64,000 nucleotides of DNA from Oceanospirillaceae bacterium (GTDB lineage: Bacteria; Pseudomonadota; Gammaproteobacteria; Pseudomonadales; Balneatricaceae): contig JABSRA010000018.1 in NCBI GenBank assembly GCA_013215445.1, positions 1-64,000 on the forward strand, written 5' to 3'. Under the pieces are notes generated by a model. It was not told the DNA's origin and ran no database searches. It worked only from the letters and a program-made list of their open reading frames with translations. The position numbers were made by a program, and so were the translations under genes. This document shows positions 54,150-63,523 of the stretch, one piece after another; the stretch's first letter is position 1; the number at the start of each line of letters is the position of its first letter.

Positions 54150-55114
54150 TGTAAAGTCCAGCCTTTTCTAAACCAAAAAAGATAAAGCAGGGCGATAATA
54201 AAGATCAGCGGATATCCAGCATCGTGCCAGGGGCGCGATTTATCTTCCACTATCACCAAGTTATGTTTGATAAAACGATTAACCGCTAAGACGTCTGTTT
54301 GGTCGGCAGTCATGCTGACTAATCGCCCGTGGCTATTGTTAGCTAACGATTGTAGCTGATTAATTTGTAGAGGAATAATGTTAGTGCTAGTTGATTTGTC
54401 GCTAGCTTTTGGCGCTGTTTTGCCGATTGCCCAAACGATCAATTGGTCAGTATGGAGATTAAAAAAATCGGCAAATAAAGTATCTGTCGCACTGGTTGCG
54501 CCATCGCCAATTAATAATAATGTGCCAGGAATGGTAGAAGTTGCTAATAAATCGTTAACTAAGGGCAAGATACTTTGTGGTAATTTACCTGGCACAGGCA
54601 TTAAGTTTGGTTCAAGTACATCTAAAAAATGCTGAATCATGGCCTGATCATCAGTGACTGGCATAACAATATGGGCACTGCCAGAAAAGGCGATTAACGC
54701 AGTTTTAGTATCGCCTCGAATAGCCAGTAGTTGCAATATTTTTTGTTTTGCTCTGAGTAATCGACTGGGTTGCACATCATCTTGGAGCATTGTTTGTGAG
54801 ACATCTAATGCGATCACTAATATGGCATTATTTTCACTGAAAGGTGAGGGCTGTTGTTGCCAGGTGGGTCCCATCAGCAACAGGGTGAGAGGTAGAGCAA
54901 TAAACCAAGTCAGTTTTTTGGGGGATAGCCAATAACTAGCATTACCCTTAACGGTTAAATGGTGAAGGATTTCAGGTGACATGATTTTTCGCCATGTTAC
55001 CAAACTGTCATCTCGTTGTGAAAAATACCGCAGGATCAGAAAAATAGCGATAAAGGCTAAAAACCAATAGGGTCGCAGGAAATGGAAATGCTGTAAAAAG
55101 GTGATATCAATCAT
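54143..55114 (-). CDS. VWA-domain protein, BatB-like, degenerate MIDAS
   Basis: A 323-aa membrane-anchored von Willebrand A protein with helices near 15-30, 68-82 and 303-318. The MIDAS start reads DVSQTM (104-109), so the second Ser of DxSxS is Thr, and the usual MIDAS Thr is not evident in the PGKLPQSI loop; the later Asp is seen in LIGDGATSA. Metal binding is therefore doubtful. It overlaps the BatA-like gene by 8 bp. Confidence 0.8.
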   Translation of the reverse strand: MIDITFLQHFHFLRPYWFLAFIAIFLILRYFSQRDDSLVTWRKIMSPEILHHLTVKGNASYWLSPKKLTWFIALPLTLLLMGPTWQQQPSPFSENNAILVIALDVSQTMLQDDVQPSRLLRAKQKILQLLAIRGDTKTALIAFSGSAHIVMPVTDDQAMIQHFLDVLEPNLMPVPGKLPQSILPLVNDLLATSTIPGTLLLIGDGATSATDTLFADFFNLHTDQLIVWAIGKTAPKASDKSTSTNIIPLQINQLQSLANNSHGRLVSMTADQTDVLAVNRFIKHNLVIVEDKSRPWHDAGYPLIFIIALLYLFWFRKGWTLQW

Positions 55115-56135
55115 TGGTTGAGGCTCCCAATGCTGTTTTATCGGTAGATTTTTTCACTTGGCTTTTTAAATAGAAGCGTAGGTTCACCACAGATAGTGAA
55201 AGTAGATAGAGTAACACCATCAGTATCATGGGGTAGTGATGCACGCTGGTTCTCGGTCTAAAAGAAAGTGAGTCAAATTGCTGAGGCTCTAACAAATTTA
55301 TTTGATCATAGACGCTCTGTAATTCTTCGCGGTTAAGGGCTTGAAAACTCTGACCGCCAGTCACTGCACTTATTTGTTTTAGCACCTTTAAATCAACTTT
55401 CTCTTCGCCTACCGCCGTCGGATCGCCGATGGCAATAGTGTAAATTTTAATATGGTAAGCCGCGGCAACTTTAGCGGCTTCAATGGGAGGCACCTGTGAA
55501 GCGTTATCGTTACCGTCGGTCAGCACGATCAGTACTCTGTTTTGTGTTTTAGAACTTTCAAAAACACTGATAGATAAACCAATTGCGTCACCAAAGGCGG
55601 TACTTTGACCGGCCATGCCGATTTCAGTTTCATTGAGTAGTGTTAACCAAGTTTTAACATCTGGGGTGAAGGGGGCCTGTAAATAGGGGGCATCACCAAA
55701 GAGAATTAAACCTAGACGGTCATGCTTTCGCGCTTGGGCAAACGTGCTTAATACTTGTTTTACAGCGGTTAACCTGTCGACCAGGGTATTATTGGCAAGG
55801 GTAAAGTCTGTTACCGCCATTGAGCCTGATAAATCAACGGCAACCATGAGATCTCTGGCCGATTTCTGTTGGTTGATGACAGGACCAATACTTTCAGGTT
55901 TCGCCATGGCAGTGATAATACACAGCCAGGAAAAGGCGACCAACAGTCGTTGAATATTTTTACGAGTAATTAACACCGCACCACTTTGGGGTTGCTCGCC
56001 GGTGACATCAACCAGACGCGCAAAATAGGGCACCTTTACCGATGCTTTTTTCTCTTTATAGGCGGGGGCTAGCCAAATTACCAGTAGGGGTAGCGGTAAT
56101 AATACAAAAAATCCAGGGTGGGCAAATTCAATCAT
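55107..56135 (-). CDS. VWA-domain protein, BatA-like, intact MIDAS
   Basis: A 342-aa membrane protein with a VWA domain between two membrane regions (about 7-23, 63-77 and 306-325). All MIDAS elements are present: DLSGS (101-105), Thr in QSTAFGDAIG, and Asp in VLTDGNDN. It should bind a divalent metal and a partner protein. It is coupled to the DUF4381 gene by an 8-bp overlap. Confidence 0.85.
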   Translation of the reverse strand: MIEFAHPGFFVLLPLPLLVIWLAPAYKEKKASVKVPYFARLVDVTGEQPQSGAVLITRKNIQRLLVAFSWLCIITAMAKPESIGPVINQQKSARDLMVAVDLSGSMAVTDFTLANNTLVDRLTAVKQVLSTFAQARKHDRLGLILFGDAPYLQAPFTPDVKTWLTLLNETEIGMAGQSTAFGDAIGLSISVFESSKTQNRVLIVLTDGNDNASQVPPIEAAKVAAAYHIKIYTIAIGDPTAVGEEKVDLKVLKQISAVTGGQSFQALNREELQSVYDQINLLEPQQFDSLSFRPRTSVHHYPMILMVLLYLLSLSVVNLRFYLKSQVKKSTDKTALGASTND

Positions 56136-56631
56136 CTAGCCTCCGATGAAATTGTATCCATAGTGCGATTTGTTCACTGAGTAATTGATGCTGTTCTTCA
56201 TCAATACTAATGGCGCGCGAATAGGCGAGTTGGTGTAATAAAGTTGGACATAACTGGTTAAAATTAGTCTTGCTACATTGTTGGTCTAACCATATCTCCC
56301 AAGTCGTGCCATTGAGTTGCGTTACTTGGGCTCGGTTAAAACCTGCTAATGCAACTTTCCTTAATAGCACCGGTAATTGACGGCTATCATATTGATCCGC
56401 TGAGTATTTAAAGCGTCGCAGAATTTGTAATGCGTCTCGACGATAGGCATTGCTTTGATAAATTTTATAAATTCGATAACCTTTAATGCTGAGGCTCAAC
56501 AGAATTATCAATAGCAGAATTTTCCAGCCTAGGGTTTGTGGCAGCCAGCTAATTGACTCTGGTGCTTGGGTTTCAACTATTTTGTCTAATATATAATTGC
56601 CCCATGGCTTTTCAAAGGTAGTGACACTCAT
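56128..56631 (-). CDS. DUF4381 membrane protein
   Basis: A 167-aa protein with one membrane helix (about 36-52: WKILLLIILLSLSIKGYRIY) and a helical cytoplasmic part. The ATG at 56631 has GGAGG directly upstream, inside the end of the DUF58 gene. DUF4381 proteins occur only between DUF58 and VWA genes in MoxR loci. Role unknown. Confidence 0.82.
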   Translation of the reverse strand: MSVTTFEKPWGNYILDKIVETQAPESISWLPQTLGWKILLLIILLSLSIKGYRIYKIYQSNAYRRDALQILRRFKYSADQYDSRQLPVLLRKVALAGFNRAQVTQLNGTTWEIWLDQQCSKTNFNQLCPTLLHQLAYSRAISIDEEQHQLLSEQIALWIQFHRRLDD

Positions 56632-56632
56632 G

Positions 56633-57595
56633 TTAGCCTCCCAACGCTTTGCGTAGCTGTTGATCAACAGGGCTTAAGGTATCTATGGACAGTAGCGGGA
56701 TGCGAAGCCGCTTGGTGGTATCGCTGTAGGCTTTTAATTGTTTTTCAATTTCTATTTGGTATTTTTTTTGGGTGGTTTTATCCTCTGATGAAAATTGAAT
56801 TTGCTGTAAGCCGTCACTGACCACCATTTGCGACATTTCAGGCAGGGCTAATTCAATAGGGTCAAAAACATAGCAGGCAATAATTTCACTGTGTTGGCGA
56901 ATTTGTTTGATGAAAGTGGTGCTTTTATCGTTCCAACCGTGACCATCGCCAATGAGTATTACCAGGGAATTATGTCCCGCTACGGTGCGTAATTTACCCA
57001 GCATTTTATTGTATGAATCAGCAAAGAAGGCCTTATTATCGACACTGTTGTTACGCTGCTGGTCAGTCACACTCAGTTGATGATTTTTTTTGATGATTTG
57101 GCTCAGTAAGTTGACCACATGTTGTCGACCTCGCTTAGCCGGAATTATCTTTATCTCATCATCATTATAGATAACGGCGCCCACCCTATCACCAGTTTCA
57201 ACCACCCGCCATGCCATCAGTGCGGCAATTTCTGCAGCGATCACCGATTTCATTTTATGGCTGCTACCAAAAAACATCGTCATGCGTTGATCGATAGCTA
57301 AGTACACATTTCGCTCTTTTTCTTCGGTATAGACTTTAATATGTGGCTTGCCAGTGCGCTGGGTGACTTTCCAATCCATCGCGCGTATATCATCACCGGG
57401 CCGGTACTGCCTGAGCTCTTCAAAATTGAGGCCTCGACCGCGCAACTTTGCCACGTTTTTTCCTGATAGCAAGCTTTTCGCTGGCTGCTTAGCTAAAAAT
57501 GAAAAACCATGAGTTTTAAATTGTAAGCGCCTCAGCTCATTTAAATCCGCGTAAATGAGTTTGTTTTGTTGCGGCGATTCAGGTTGCTTTGCCAT
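56633..57595 (-). CDS. DUF58 protein
   Basis: A 320-aa protein with the DUF58 signature LRQYRPGDDIRAMDWKVTQR and a degenerate VWA-like fold (IDQRMTM at the MIDAS place). DUF58 proteins accompany MoxR ATPases across bacteria and are thought to be their partners. It lies 11 bp after moxR. Confidence 0.86.
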   Translation of the reverse strand: MAKQPESPQQNKLIYADLNELRRLQFKTHGFSFLAKQPAKSLLSGKNVAKLRGRGLNFEELRQYRPGDDIRAMDWKVTQRTGKPHIKVYTEEKERNVYLAIDQRMTMFFGSSHKMKSVIAAEIAALMAWRVVETGDRVGAVIYNDDEIKIIPAKRGRQHVVNLLSQIIKKNHQLSVTDQQRNNSVDNKAFFADSYNKMLGKLRTVAGHNSLVILIGDGHGWNDKSTTFIKQIRQHSEIIACYVFDPIELALPEMSQMVVSDGLQQIQFSSEDKTTQKKYQIEIEKQLKAYSDTTKRLRIPLLSIDTLSPVDQQLRKALGG

Positions 57596-57606
57596 TTAAT
57601 ATACCT

Positions 57607-58572
57607 CTAGGCAACCGCCACCTGGCGTAAAATTTCATCGATTACTTGATCGGCGGTAATACCATCGGCGATAGCATCATAACTCAATACCAAGCGGTGA
57701 CGTAATACACTATGCACTATGCTGCGCACATCATCAGGATCACAATAATCTCTACCACTGAGCCATGCTCTAGCTCTGGCACACTTGTCTAAAGCAATAC
57801 TGGCACGAGGGCTAGAGCCAACTGTTAGCCATTGCTGCAAGGGCGAATCTGGATAGCGCTGAGGTTTACGGGTGGCCATCACAATAGCAACAATATAATC
57901 AATCATCGCTTCGCTCATGTGCACATCATGAATTTCATCGCGCGCGGTAAAGATATGCTCAGGGTCAATTTTAGCAAAAACCATTTCAGTTTTTTCTTCG
58001 TTGCGCACTAAATTAATGATTTTCGCCTCGGCGCTTTCATCGGGGTAATCAACCGTAACTTTCATGATAAAGCGATCCATCTGTGCTTCAGGCAGTGGGT
58101 AGGTACCTTCTTGCTCAATGGGGTTTTGGGTGGCCAATACCATAAAAAGTTTCGGCAGCGGGTAAGTTTTACCCGCCACCGTAATCTGTCTTTCTTCCAT
58201 GGCTTCTAATAAGGCGGCTTGCACTTTGGCCGGTGAACGGTTAATTTCATCGGCGAGTAAAATATTATTAAACACGGGACCTGGCTGAAAAGTCAGGGTC
58301 GGTTTGCCATTGATTTCATGATAGACCTCGGTGCCAGTAATATCAGAGGGCAATAGGTCGGGGGTAAATTGAACCCGACCTAGGTCAATAGCGAGTGATT
58401 TAGCTAAACTTTTGACCGAGCGAGTTTTTGCTGTACCAGGTAAACCCTCAAGCAAGACATTACCATTGGTTAATAAAGCCAATAATAAACAATCGACAAC
58501 GTGGGATTGACCAATCACAGACATCTCAATTTGACTTTTAAGCTGTTGCAGAGCAGCTAAACTTGGGCTCAT
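57607..58572 (-). CDS. MoxR-family AAA+ ATPase
   Basis: A 321-aa AAA+ ATPase. Walker A is GLPGTAKT (43-50), Walker B is LLADEINR, sensor 1 is ATQNP, and the arginine finger lies in DRFIMKV. MoxR proteins act with VWA partners as chaperones, for example for metal-cofactor insertion. It follows the cytochrome gene by 73 bp, with AAAGGA before the ATG, and begins the Bat part of the operon. Confidence 0.93.
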   Translation of the reverse strand: MSPSLAALQQLKSQIEMSVIGQSHVVDCLLLALLTNGNVLLEGLPGTAKTRSVKSLAKSLAIDLGRVQFTPDLLPSDITGTEVYHEINGKPTLTFQPGPVFNNILLADEINRSPAKVQAALLEAMEERQITVAGKTYPLPKLFMVLATQNPIEQEGTYPLPEAQMDRFIMKVTVDYPDESAEAKIINLVRNEEKTEMVFAKIDPEHIFTARDEIHDVHMSEAMIDYIVAIVMATRKPQRYPDSPLQQWLTVGSSPRASIALDKCARARAWLSGRDYCDPDDVRSIVHSVLRHRLVLSYDAIADGITADQVIDEILRQVAVA

Positions 58573-58645
58573 TTGTATATCCTTTACGTTTTGGTTCGTT
58601 GCCGAACTGTGTTGATAATGTTAAAAATTAATAGGTTAACAATTA

Positions 58646-60964
58646 TTATTTTATCTGATTACTCGGTAATTGTTGCTGTTTATACTGTTGTTTTAGTCGG
58701 TTAACGACCTCCAGAGGTGCTACCTTGGCAAAGTTAGCAATACATTGTTGAGCCAGTGATGACTGATGTCGCACTTGCATTTCGCATAAAGCATAAAGAT
58801 GTTGTGGGTCATTACTGATCTGATAGGCCGAAAATATCGCTTTATAGGCCGATAACTTATTTTTTTGTTCAATACTTAAACCGTATACATAAAAATAGTT
58901 AGCGTTTTGTGGCGCAAGCACCGTTGCCTGTTTTAAATAATCAGCTGCCGTAGATTTTTTTTTATGGCGAATATAAGTCAGGCCTATCGCATAAGCTAAT
59001 TCACTCTGATCAGGTATCTTCTTAAAACCTTGTAAAAGTGTCGACAGCGCCTGGTCATTTCTCTGTAGTAAACGATAAAGTTCGGCTTTATTGAGATAGG
59101 CATTAACATAATAAGGGTCGATTTTTATACTGTTATCATAGGCCTCTTCAGCGGGTAAATAATTACCTTGATGGGTGTAAATGTTACCAATATTGGTGTG
59201 AGAAAAACCACGATCTCTATTAAAGTGTTGAATACTAATATAATCATTTAGGCCCTCTTGTAAGCGTTGTTGCTGTGCAGTGCTTAAGGTTTGCCATAAT
59301 GGAGCCAGTGCCGAGGCCGCTTCTGAGCGAACCGCTAGTACTTTATCGCTGAGCAGTGGCGATAATATCCGCCAGCGTTCAGCTGCCGGCAATTCTACTG
59401 CGCCATTGATGGCGCCAAGGCGAATGATACTCTCTGGGCTTTTTACTGCCCGAGCAATAGCAATGAGGGTATTGCGGTCGGGAATATTGGTCATACGATC
59501 TAATGCTGAAGCTCTAATAATGGCCGGGTAGCTTCTAGTCTGGGCTATTTTAGATAACTCTGCGCCGACCCCTCGGGTTCCTACAGGGGCGTAATCAGCG
59601 GCGGTAAATACCGGCGTTACATTATCTCGCGCCCTGATCAGTGAGTCTGGTTGCCATGCTTTGGTGATCATATCACTCCACAAACTGTCCTTATTTTGGT
59701 GGCAGCTTAAACAGGTATCAGGGGTGCCAAATGATTTGGCTAAATCTGGACGGGGAATATGCCAACCATGATCACGTCTGGCATCTATTTGCATATAGGT
59801 GGTTTCTGGCATATGACAGTTAACACATTGTGCACCAGTTGATTGTTCTTGATGATGGTGATGCTCTGGCGTTGCGTAGTCTTCGCTCTGGTGACACTGC
59901 AGACAGACATCTTCTACCGGCAGGGTGAGCTCAGCTGAATGTGGGTCATGGCAATTACTACAGACCACCCCATTCTCATACATTTTACTTTGTAAAAAGG
60001 AACCGTAGACAAAATCTTCGTCATAGACTTGGCCATCGGGGTAATAGAGAGGCGAGTTAATTAAGCTGAGCATATAGCGGTCAGCTAACTCCTTACTTTG
60101 CACATGATCATTATTGCTAATTTGCACATGACGGCTATGACACTGAGCACAGACCAGCGTTTGCTGAGAGTGCTCGATTTTATCTGGCATCAAGGTACTT
60201 TTATTGCTTTTTGGTAGCCATTGCTGCACTGACTTGGATAAGTTGCGATTAAAGCCAAGGTTGTTGATGGTTTTGTTAATCGTCCAGGCTAAATGCTTAC
60301 TGGCAGCACCATGGCAGGCCTCACAGCCAACATTGATTTCGCTAAAGGTGGTTTGATAGCTATTGGTCTTTACATCAAAGTTTTTAACTACATTGGTTGA
60401 ATGACAATCCGCACACATGTAATTCCAATTTTGCCCGGTATTGGTCCAAAAAAACTCTTGATGTTTTTCATTGAATTGCGGATAGAGATTAAACCAGCGT
60501 TGACCTCCTTGCTTTTTTGTTCGTGAATCCCAGGCAAAGGGAATCAGTTGCACCCGGCCATCATCAAATTCGACCATATATTGCTGTAGAGGTGTATAGC
60601 CAAAAGTATACTTTATTTGGTAGTCGTGGAACTGGCCATCGGGCCCTTTGATATTGACCCAGTATTGTGCGGCTCTCCTATAAAAACGATTTTCTACGCC
60701 ATTAGTATCAGTAAAAGTAACGTTATTAAAATCACCTAGTACAGAGTCCTGCTCTGCATGTTGCATGGCCTGTTCATGGTGTGATCCCTGCCAGGCGTTA
60801 AATTCTTGTTGGTGGCAGGTTTGGCACTGTTCGGATCCGACAAAGGTCGGGGTGTTATCGGCTGTTATTGCGTTGGCATTCGCTGAGAATAAGCACACAA
60901 AAGCCAAAAGTAAGTGCGTGGCAGAAAAATTGCTGAGTCGTTGTCTTAACATCAAAATAGGCAT
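58646..60964 (-). CDS. Octahaem c-type cytochrome with C-terminal TPR domain
   Basis: A 772-aa exported protein. After the signal peptide (about 1-32) come eight CXXCH haem sites, at Cys47, 184, 214, 272, 335, 354, 380 and 418. Spacing falls into an isolated first haem, then clusters. The C-terminal part (about 450-760) is helical, with HEAT-like and TPR repeats (FSHTNIGNIYTHQGNYLPAEEAY-type units, given in part). The layout resembles TPR-cytochromes in the NrfB/Hao-like multihaem group. It should transfer electrons in the periplasm. It lies between a sulfatase and a MoxR/Bat locus on one strand. Confidence 0.9.
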   Translation of the reverse strand: MPILMLRQRLSNFSATHLLLAFVCLFSANANAITADNTPTFVGSEQCQTCHQQEFNAWQGSHHEQAMQHAEQDSVLGDFNNVTFTDTNGVENRFYRRAAQYWVNIKGPDGQFHDYQIKYTFGYTPLQQYMVEFDDGRVQLIPFAWDSRTKKQGGQRWFNLYPQFNEKHQEFFWTNTGQNWNYMCADCHSTNVVKNFDVKTNSYQTTFSEINVGCEACHGAASKHLAWTINKTINNLGFNRNLSKSVQQWLPKSNKSTLMPDKIEHSQQTLVCAQCHSRHVQISNNDHVQSKELADRYMLSLINSPLYYPDGQVYDEDFVYGSFLQSKMYENGVVCSNCHDPHSAELTLPVEDVCLQCHQSEDYATPEHHHHQEQSTGAQCVNCHMPETTYMQIDARRDHGWHIPRPDLAKSFGTPDTCLSCHQNKDSLWSDMITKAWQPDSLIRARDNVTPVFTAADYAPVGTRGVGAELSKIAQTRSYPAIIRASALDRMTNIPDRNTLIAIARAVKSPESIIRLGAINGAVELPAAERWRILSPLLSDKVLAVRSEAASALAPLWQTLSTAQQQRLQEGLNDYISIQHFNRDRGFSHTNIGNIYTHQGNYLPAEEAYDNSIKIDPYYVNAYLNKAELYRLLQRNDQALSTLLQGFKKIPDQSELAYAIGLTYIRHKKKSTAADYLKQATVLAPQNANYFYVYGLSIEQKNKLSAYKAIFSAYQISNDPQHLYALCEMQVRHQSSLAQQCIANFAKVAPLEVVNRLKQQYKQQQLPSNQIK

Positions 60965-60991
60965 TGTTATTATTCTTAGCTATTGTTTTTG

Positions 60992-61035
60992 ATAAATAAA
61001 AAGCCTAGATAATCGATTTAAAGGATTATCTAGGC
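60992..61035 (-). terminator. Terminator after the sulfatase gene
   Basis: Perfect 12-bp arms GCCTAGATAATC / GATTATCTAGGC with a 9-nt loop, followed on the minus strand by TTTTTATTTATC. It is 34 bp past the sulfatase stop and ends upstream of the cytochrome start, so the sulfatase is a mostly separate transcript. Confidence 0.85.
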
Positions 61036-61068
61036 GGGTTCAGTGTTTAATCAGCTAAATAAAATAAT

Positions 61069-62604
61069 TTATTTAGTGATGTCACTTTTCATTACATTAT
61101 CATAAACAGCTTCAACGGACCAAGAACCTGGCTTTTGACTCGGTGGATATTCTTTAAAGGTTTGTAAAAACTTACCCGTTTCGACTAAACCTAAGGTCAT
61201 GTATGGCGAGCGGCTGATCATCCAATCCCAATAGGTATTGGAGTTTTGCTCAGCTTTCTCATAGGGATCGCGTCTTAGGTTAGCAAGTTTAGGTAAGCGC
61301 AAGATAGTGAAAGGTTCAGCCCATAAAGCCATGGTTTTAGCCCGGTTTTCTGCGTAAGTTAGTTTCCAATCGCCGACACGGATAGCCACCGGGAAACCTT
61401 CATCATTCATATAATGGAAAACTTCACGGGGGCTCTTGTCGGATTTACCGGTTAAATAAGGCAAAAGGTTATAGCCATCGAGATGGATTTTAGCGGTTTT
61501 TTTGCCAAAACGTTTGCCCTTTAACATATCTTGTTTAAGACTGTCATCCCCAGCCATCGCGGCAAAAGTTGGCATCCAATCTAAGTGGGCAATCATTTCG
61601 TTAGAAATAGTGCCCGCTTTAATTTTAGCAGGCCAACGCACCATAGCGGGTACCCGGTAAGCACCTTCATAGTTAGTGTTTTTCTCACTTCTGAAGGGGG
61701 TTAAACCGGCATCGGGCCACGTATTGAAATGAACCCCATTATCGGTTGAATACATGACTAAAGTATTGTCGGTAATTTTCAACTCATCCAGTAAGTCTAA
61801 AAAAGAGCCAATAATTTCATCGTGGGCAACCATCACATCATTATAAGGGCCTTGACCTGACTTGCCGATGTGCTTTTTAGCGGGATGGGTTCTAAAGTGC
61901 ATGCCAGTAGTGTTCATCCAGACAAAGAACGGTTTATCATCTTGTACCGCTTTGGTGATGAACTTTCTTGCTACTGCAGCCGTTTCTTCATCGATCGTTT
62001 CCATGCGATTGATGGTGAGTGGGCCGGTATCTTCTATTTTACCATCGGCGTAAGAATGAATGACACCGCGGGGGCCAAATTGCTTTTTAAAGGCAGGATC
62101 TTTCGGGTAATCGAAATGTTCCGGCTCTTCTTCGGCATTTAAATGGTAAAGGTTGCCAAAAAACTCATCAAAACCATGATTAGTCGGTAGGTGTTCATCG
62201 CGATCACCTAAGTGGTTTTTACCAAACTGACCGGTAACATAGCCTTTTTCTTTGAGCATCTCGGCAATGGTGATATCCCTGTCTTGGATGCCTTCAGCAG
62301 CACCGGGCATACCGACTTTGGTCAAACCGGTGCGCAGACCCGATTGCCCAGTAATAAAAGTAGAGCGTCCTGCAGTACAGCTTTGATCTGCATAATAGTC
62401 GGTAAAGCGGATGCCTTCGTTGGCGATTCGGTCAATATTGGGGGTTTGATAACCCATTATGCCGTCACTGTAGGCACTGATATTTGTAATACCAATATCA
62501 TCGCCCCAAAGAATTAAAATATTAGGCTTTTCGGCCGCGACTACCACCGTTGAGCTTGCCACTAATAAGCTTAAGACTAGTGCAAGTTTGCGATTAAATT
62601 TCAT
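61069..62604 (-). CDS. Formylglycine-dependent arylsulfatase, exported
   Basis: A 511-aa type I sulfatase with signal peptide (about 1-24). The metal pair is Asp35/Asp36 (LWGDDIG). Cys76 in the SCTAGRS signature (C-T-A-G-R) would be oxidised to formylglycine. Later ligands lie in STDNGVHF, and a catalytic Lys/His region is seen around GKNHLGD. It removes sulfate groups from aryl or carbohydrate esters in the periplasm. No formylglycine-generating enzyme is in the window. AAAAGGA precedes the ATG. Substrate unknown. Confidence 0.9.
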   Translation of the reverse strand: MKFNRKLALVLSLLVASSTVVVAAEKPNILILWGDDIGITNISAYSDGIMGYQTPNIDRIANEGIRFTDYYADQSCTAGRSTFITGQSGLRTGLTKVGMPGAAEGIQDRDITIAEMLKEKGYVTGQFGKNHLGDRDEHLPTNHGFDEFFGNLYHLNAEEEPEHFDYPKDPAFKKQFGPRGVIHSYADGKIEDTGPLTINRMETIDEETAAVARKFITKAVQDDKPFFVWMNTTGMHFRTHPAKKHIGKSGQGPYNDVMVAHDEIIGSFLDLLDELKITDNTLVMYSTDNGVHFNTWPDAGLTPFRSEKNTNYEGAYRVPAMVRWPAKIKAGTISNEMIAHLDWMPTFAAMAGDDSLKQDMLKGKRFGKKTAKIHLDGYNLLPYLTGKSDKSPREVFHYMNDEGFPVAIRVGDWKLTYAENRAKTMALWAEPFTILRLPKLANLRRDPYEKAEQNSNTYWDWMISRSPYMTLGLVETGKFLQTFKEYPPSQKPGSWSVEAVYDNVMKSDITK

Positions 62605-63169
62605 GGTATGTCCTTTTGTTACCTTTCAATTTAAGAGTAAGTAAGGTGACTTTAAGAAAAATCACCTCGGAAATTTAATGCTATTTTTTGTGCAAAAGCA
62701 AATATTTAGGCAAACATTCATGGAATGTTAATAGGTTGGTTAGCAAGGGAATCAATGCGTCTCTATTCCAAGACGGAGTCGAGATAACTTAATGGCCATC
62801 AAAGGTGATATTGATGAACATCCAGTCACAGTGGGCTATATAAGTTTTTATAAAAAGTAAGTAGTGACAGGCAGGTAGCTATGGTTAGCGAAGTTGAATT
62901 TCATCATGGCCTAAAATATTATGTACAGGCGTGTGTTGCTATGAGACCTCAGCATAACCTCATCAGAGAAGGAAAGTAGCGGCGAATTAACCGAGTCAGA
63001 GTACCCTCTTATTGAGTATTAATCTGGTATTTAATGGCAAATTACAGCTGGTAATCGTTATGTTGAGATCTCAATTGAAGTGGCTACACCTACACCATCA
63101 ACGGTTGCTCTTCGCCCAGTTAAACCAATGCATGCAATACCCGGGTTAGTTAAGGTTAATGGCGATTGG
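62605..63169. other. 565-bp non-coding stretch with possible remnants
   Basis: Between the sulfatase start and the Dabb gene. A plus-strand frame from 63035 to 63193 reads as 52 coding-like codons without a start (for example AGNRYVEISIEVATPTPSTV) and ends in a stop. It may be the last part of a decayed gene, but no family could be named. The rest holds the sulfatase promoter region. Confidence 0.35.
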
Positions 63170-63478
63170 TTAAGTTTCGTAATCGATCACTAAAACGGGT
63201 GCTTCATCATCGGCTAAGATATCGCCAATCATGGTTTTTACCAACTCATGTTCAGGGTGAGGAAGATAGTTATCTCGTGCTTGGCTATCGATAAATTGCA
63301 TGTGAAATGCGTGTGTAAAGCCACGGTTTATCTGCTCGGGGCTATTATTGGCACCACTGCTGCAACTAAGCAGTCCTGGGATCAGGTCGACCAAGTTCTG
63401 CAGGGCGCTAAAGACAAGTTGACGTTGGCTCTCGCTAACATCAGCTCGACACTTGAGCAGTACAATGTGGTTCAACAT
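63170..63478 (-). CDS. Dabb-domain (stress-responsive alpha/beta barrel) protein
   Basis: A 102-aa ferredoxin-like dimeric barrel protein. MLNHIVLLKCR and the HAFHMQFIDSQARDNYLPHP segment, with its YLPHPEH histidines, fit the Dabb family. Such small proteins occur in catabolic operons as enzymes or binding proteins. It follows the amidohydrolase gene by 45 bp on the same strand. Confidence 0.85.
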   Translation of the reverse strand: MLNHIVLLKCRADVSESQRQLVFSALQNLVDLIPGLLSCSSGANNSPEQINRGFTHAFHMQFIDSQARDNYLPHPEHELVKTMIGDILADDEAPVLVIDYET

Positions 63479-63523
63479 AGTATCGTTCTCTCTCTTAATA
63501 GTAGATTCTAAAATTAATAGACG

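Noticed and set aside
62881-62979. 32-codon plus-strand ORF upstream of the sulfatase
   Set aside because: Weak ribosome site and no recognisable sequence; very likely chance.
63035-63193. Coding-like 52-codon plus-strand frame without a start
   Set aside because: No family could be named and it overlaps the 3' end of the Dabb gene; kept only as a note on the intergenic region.
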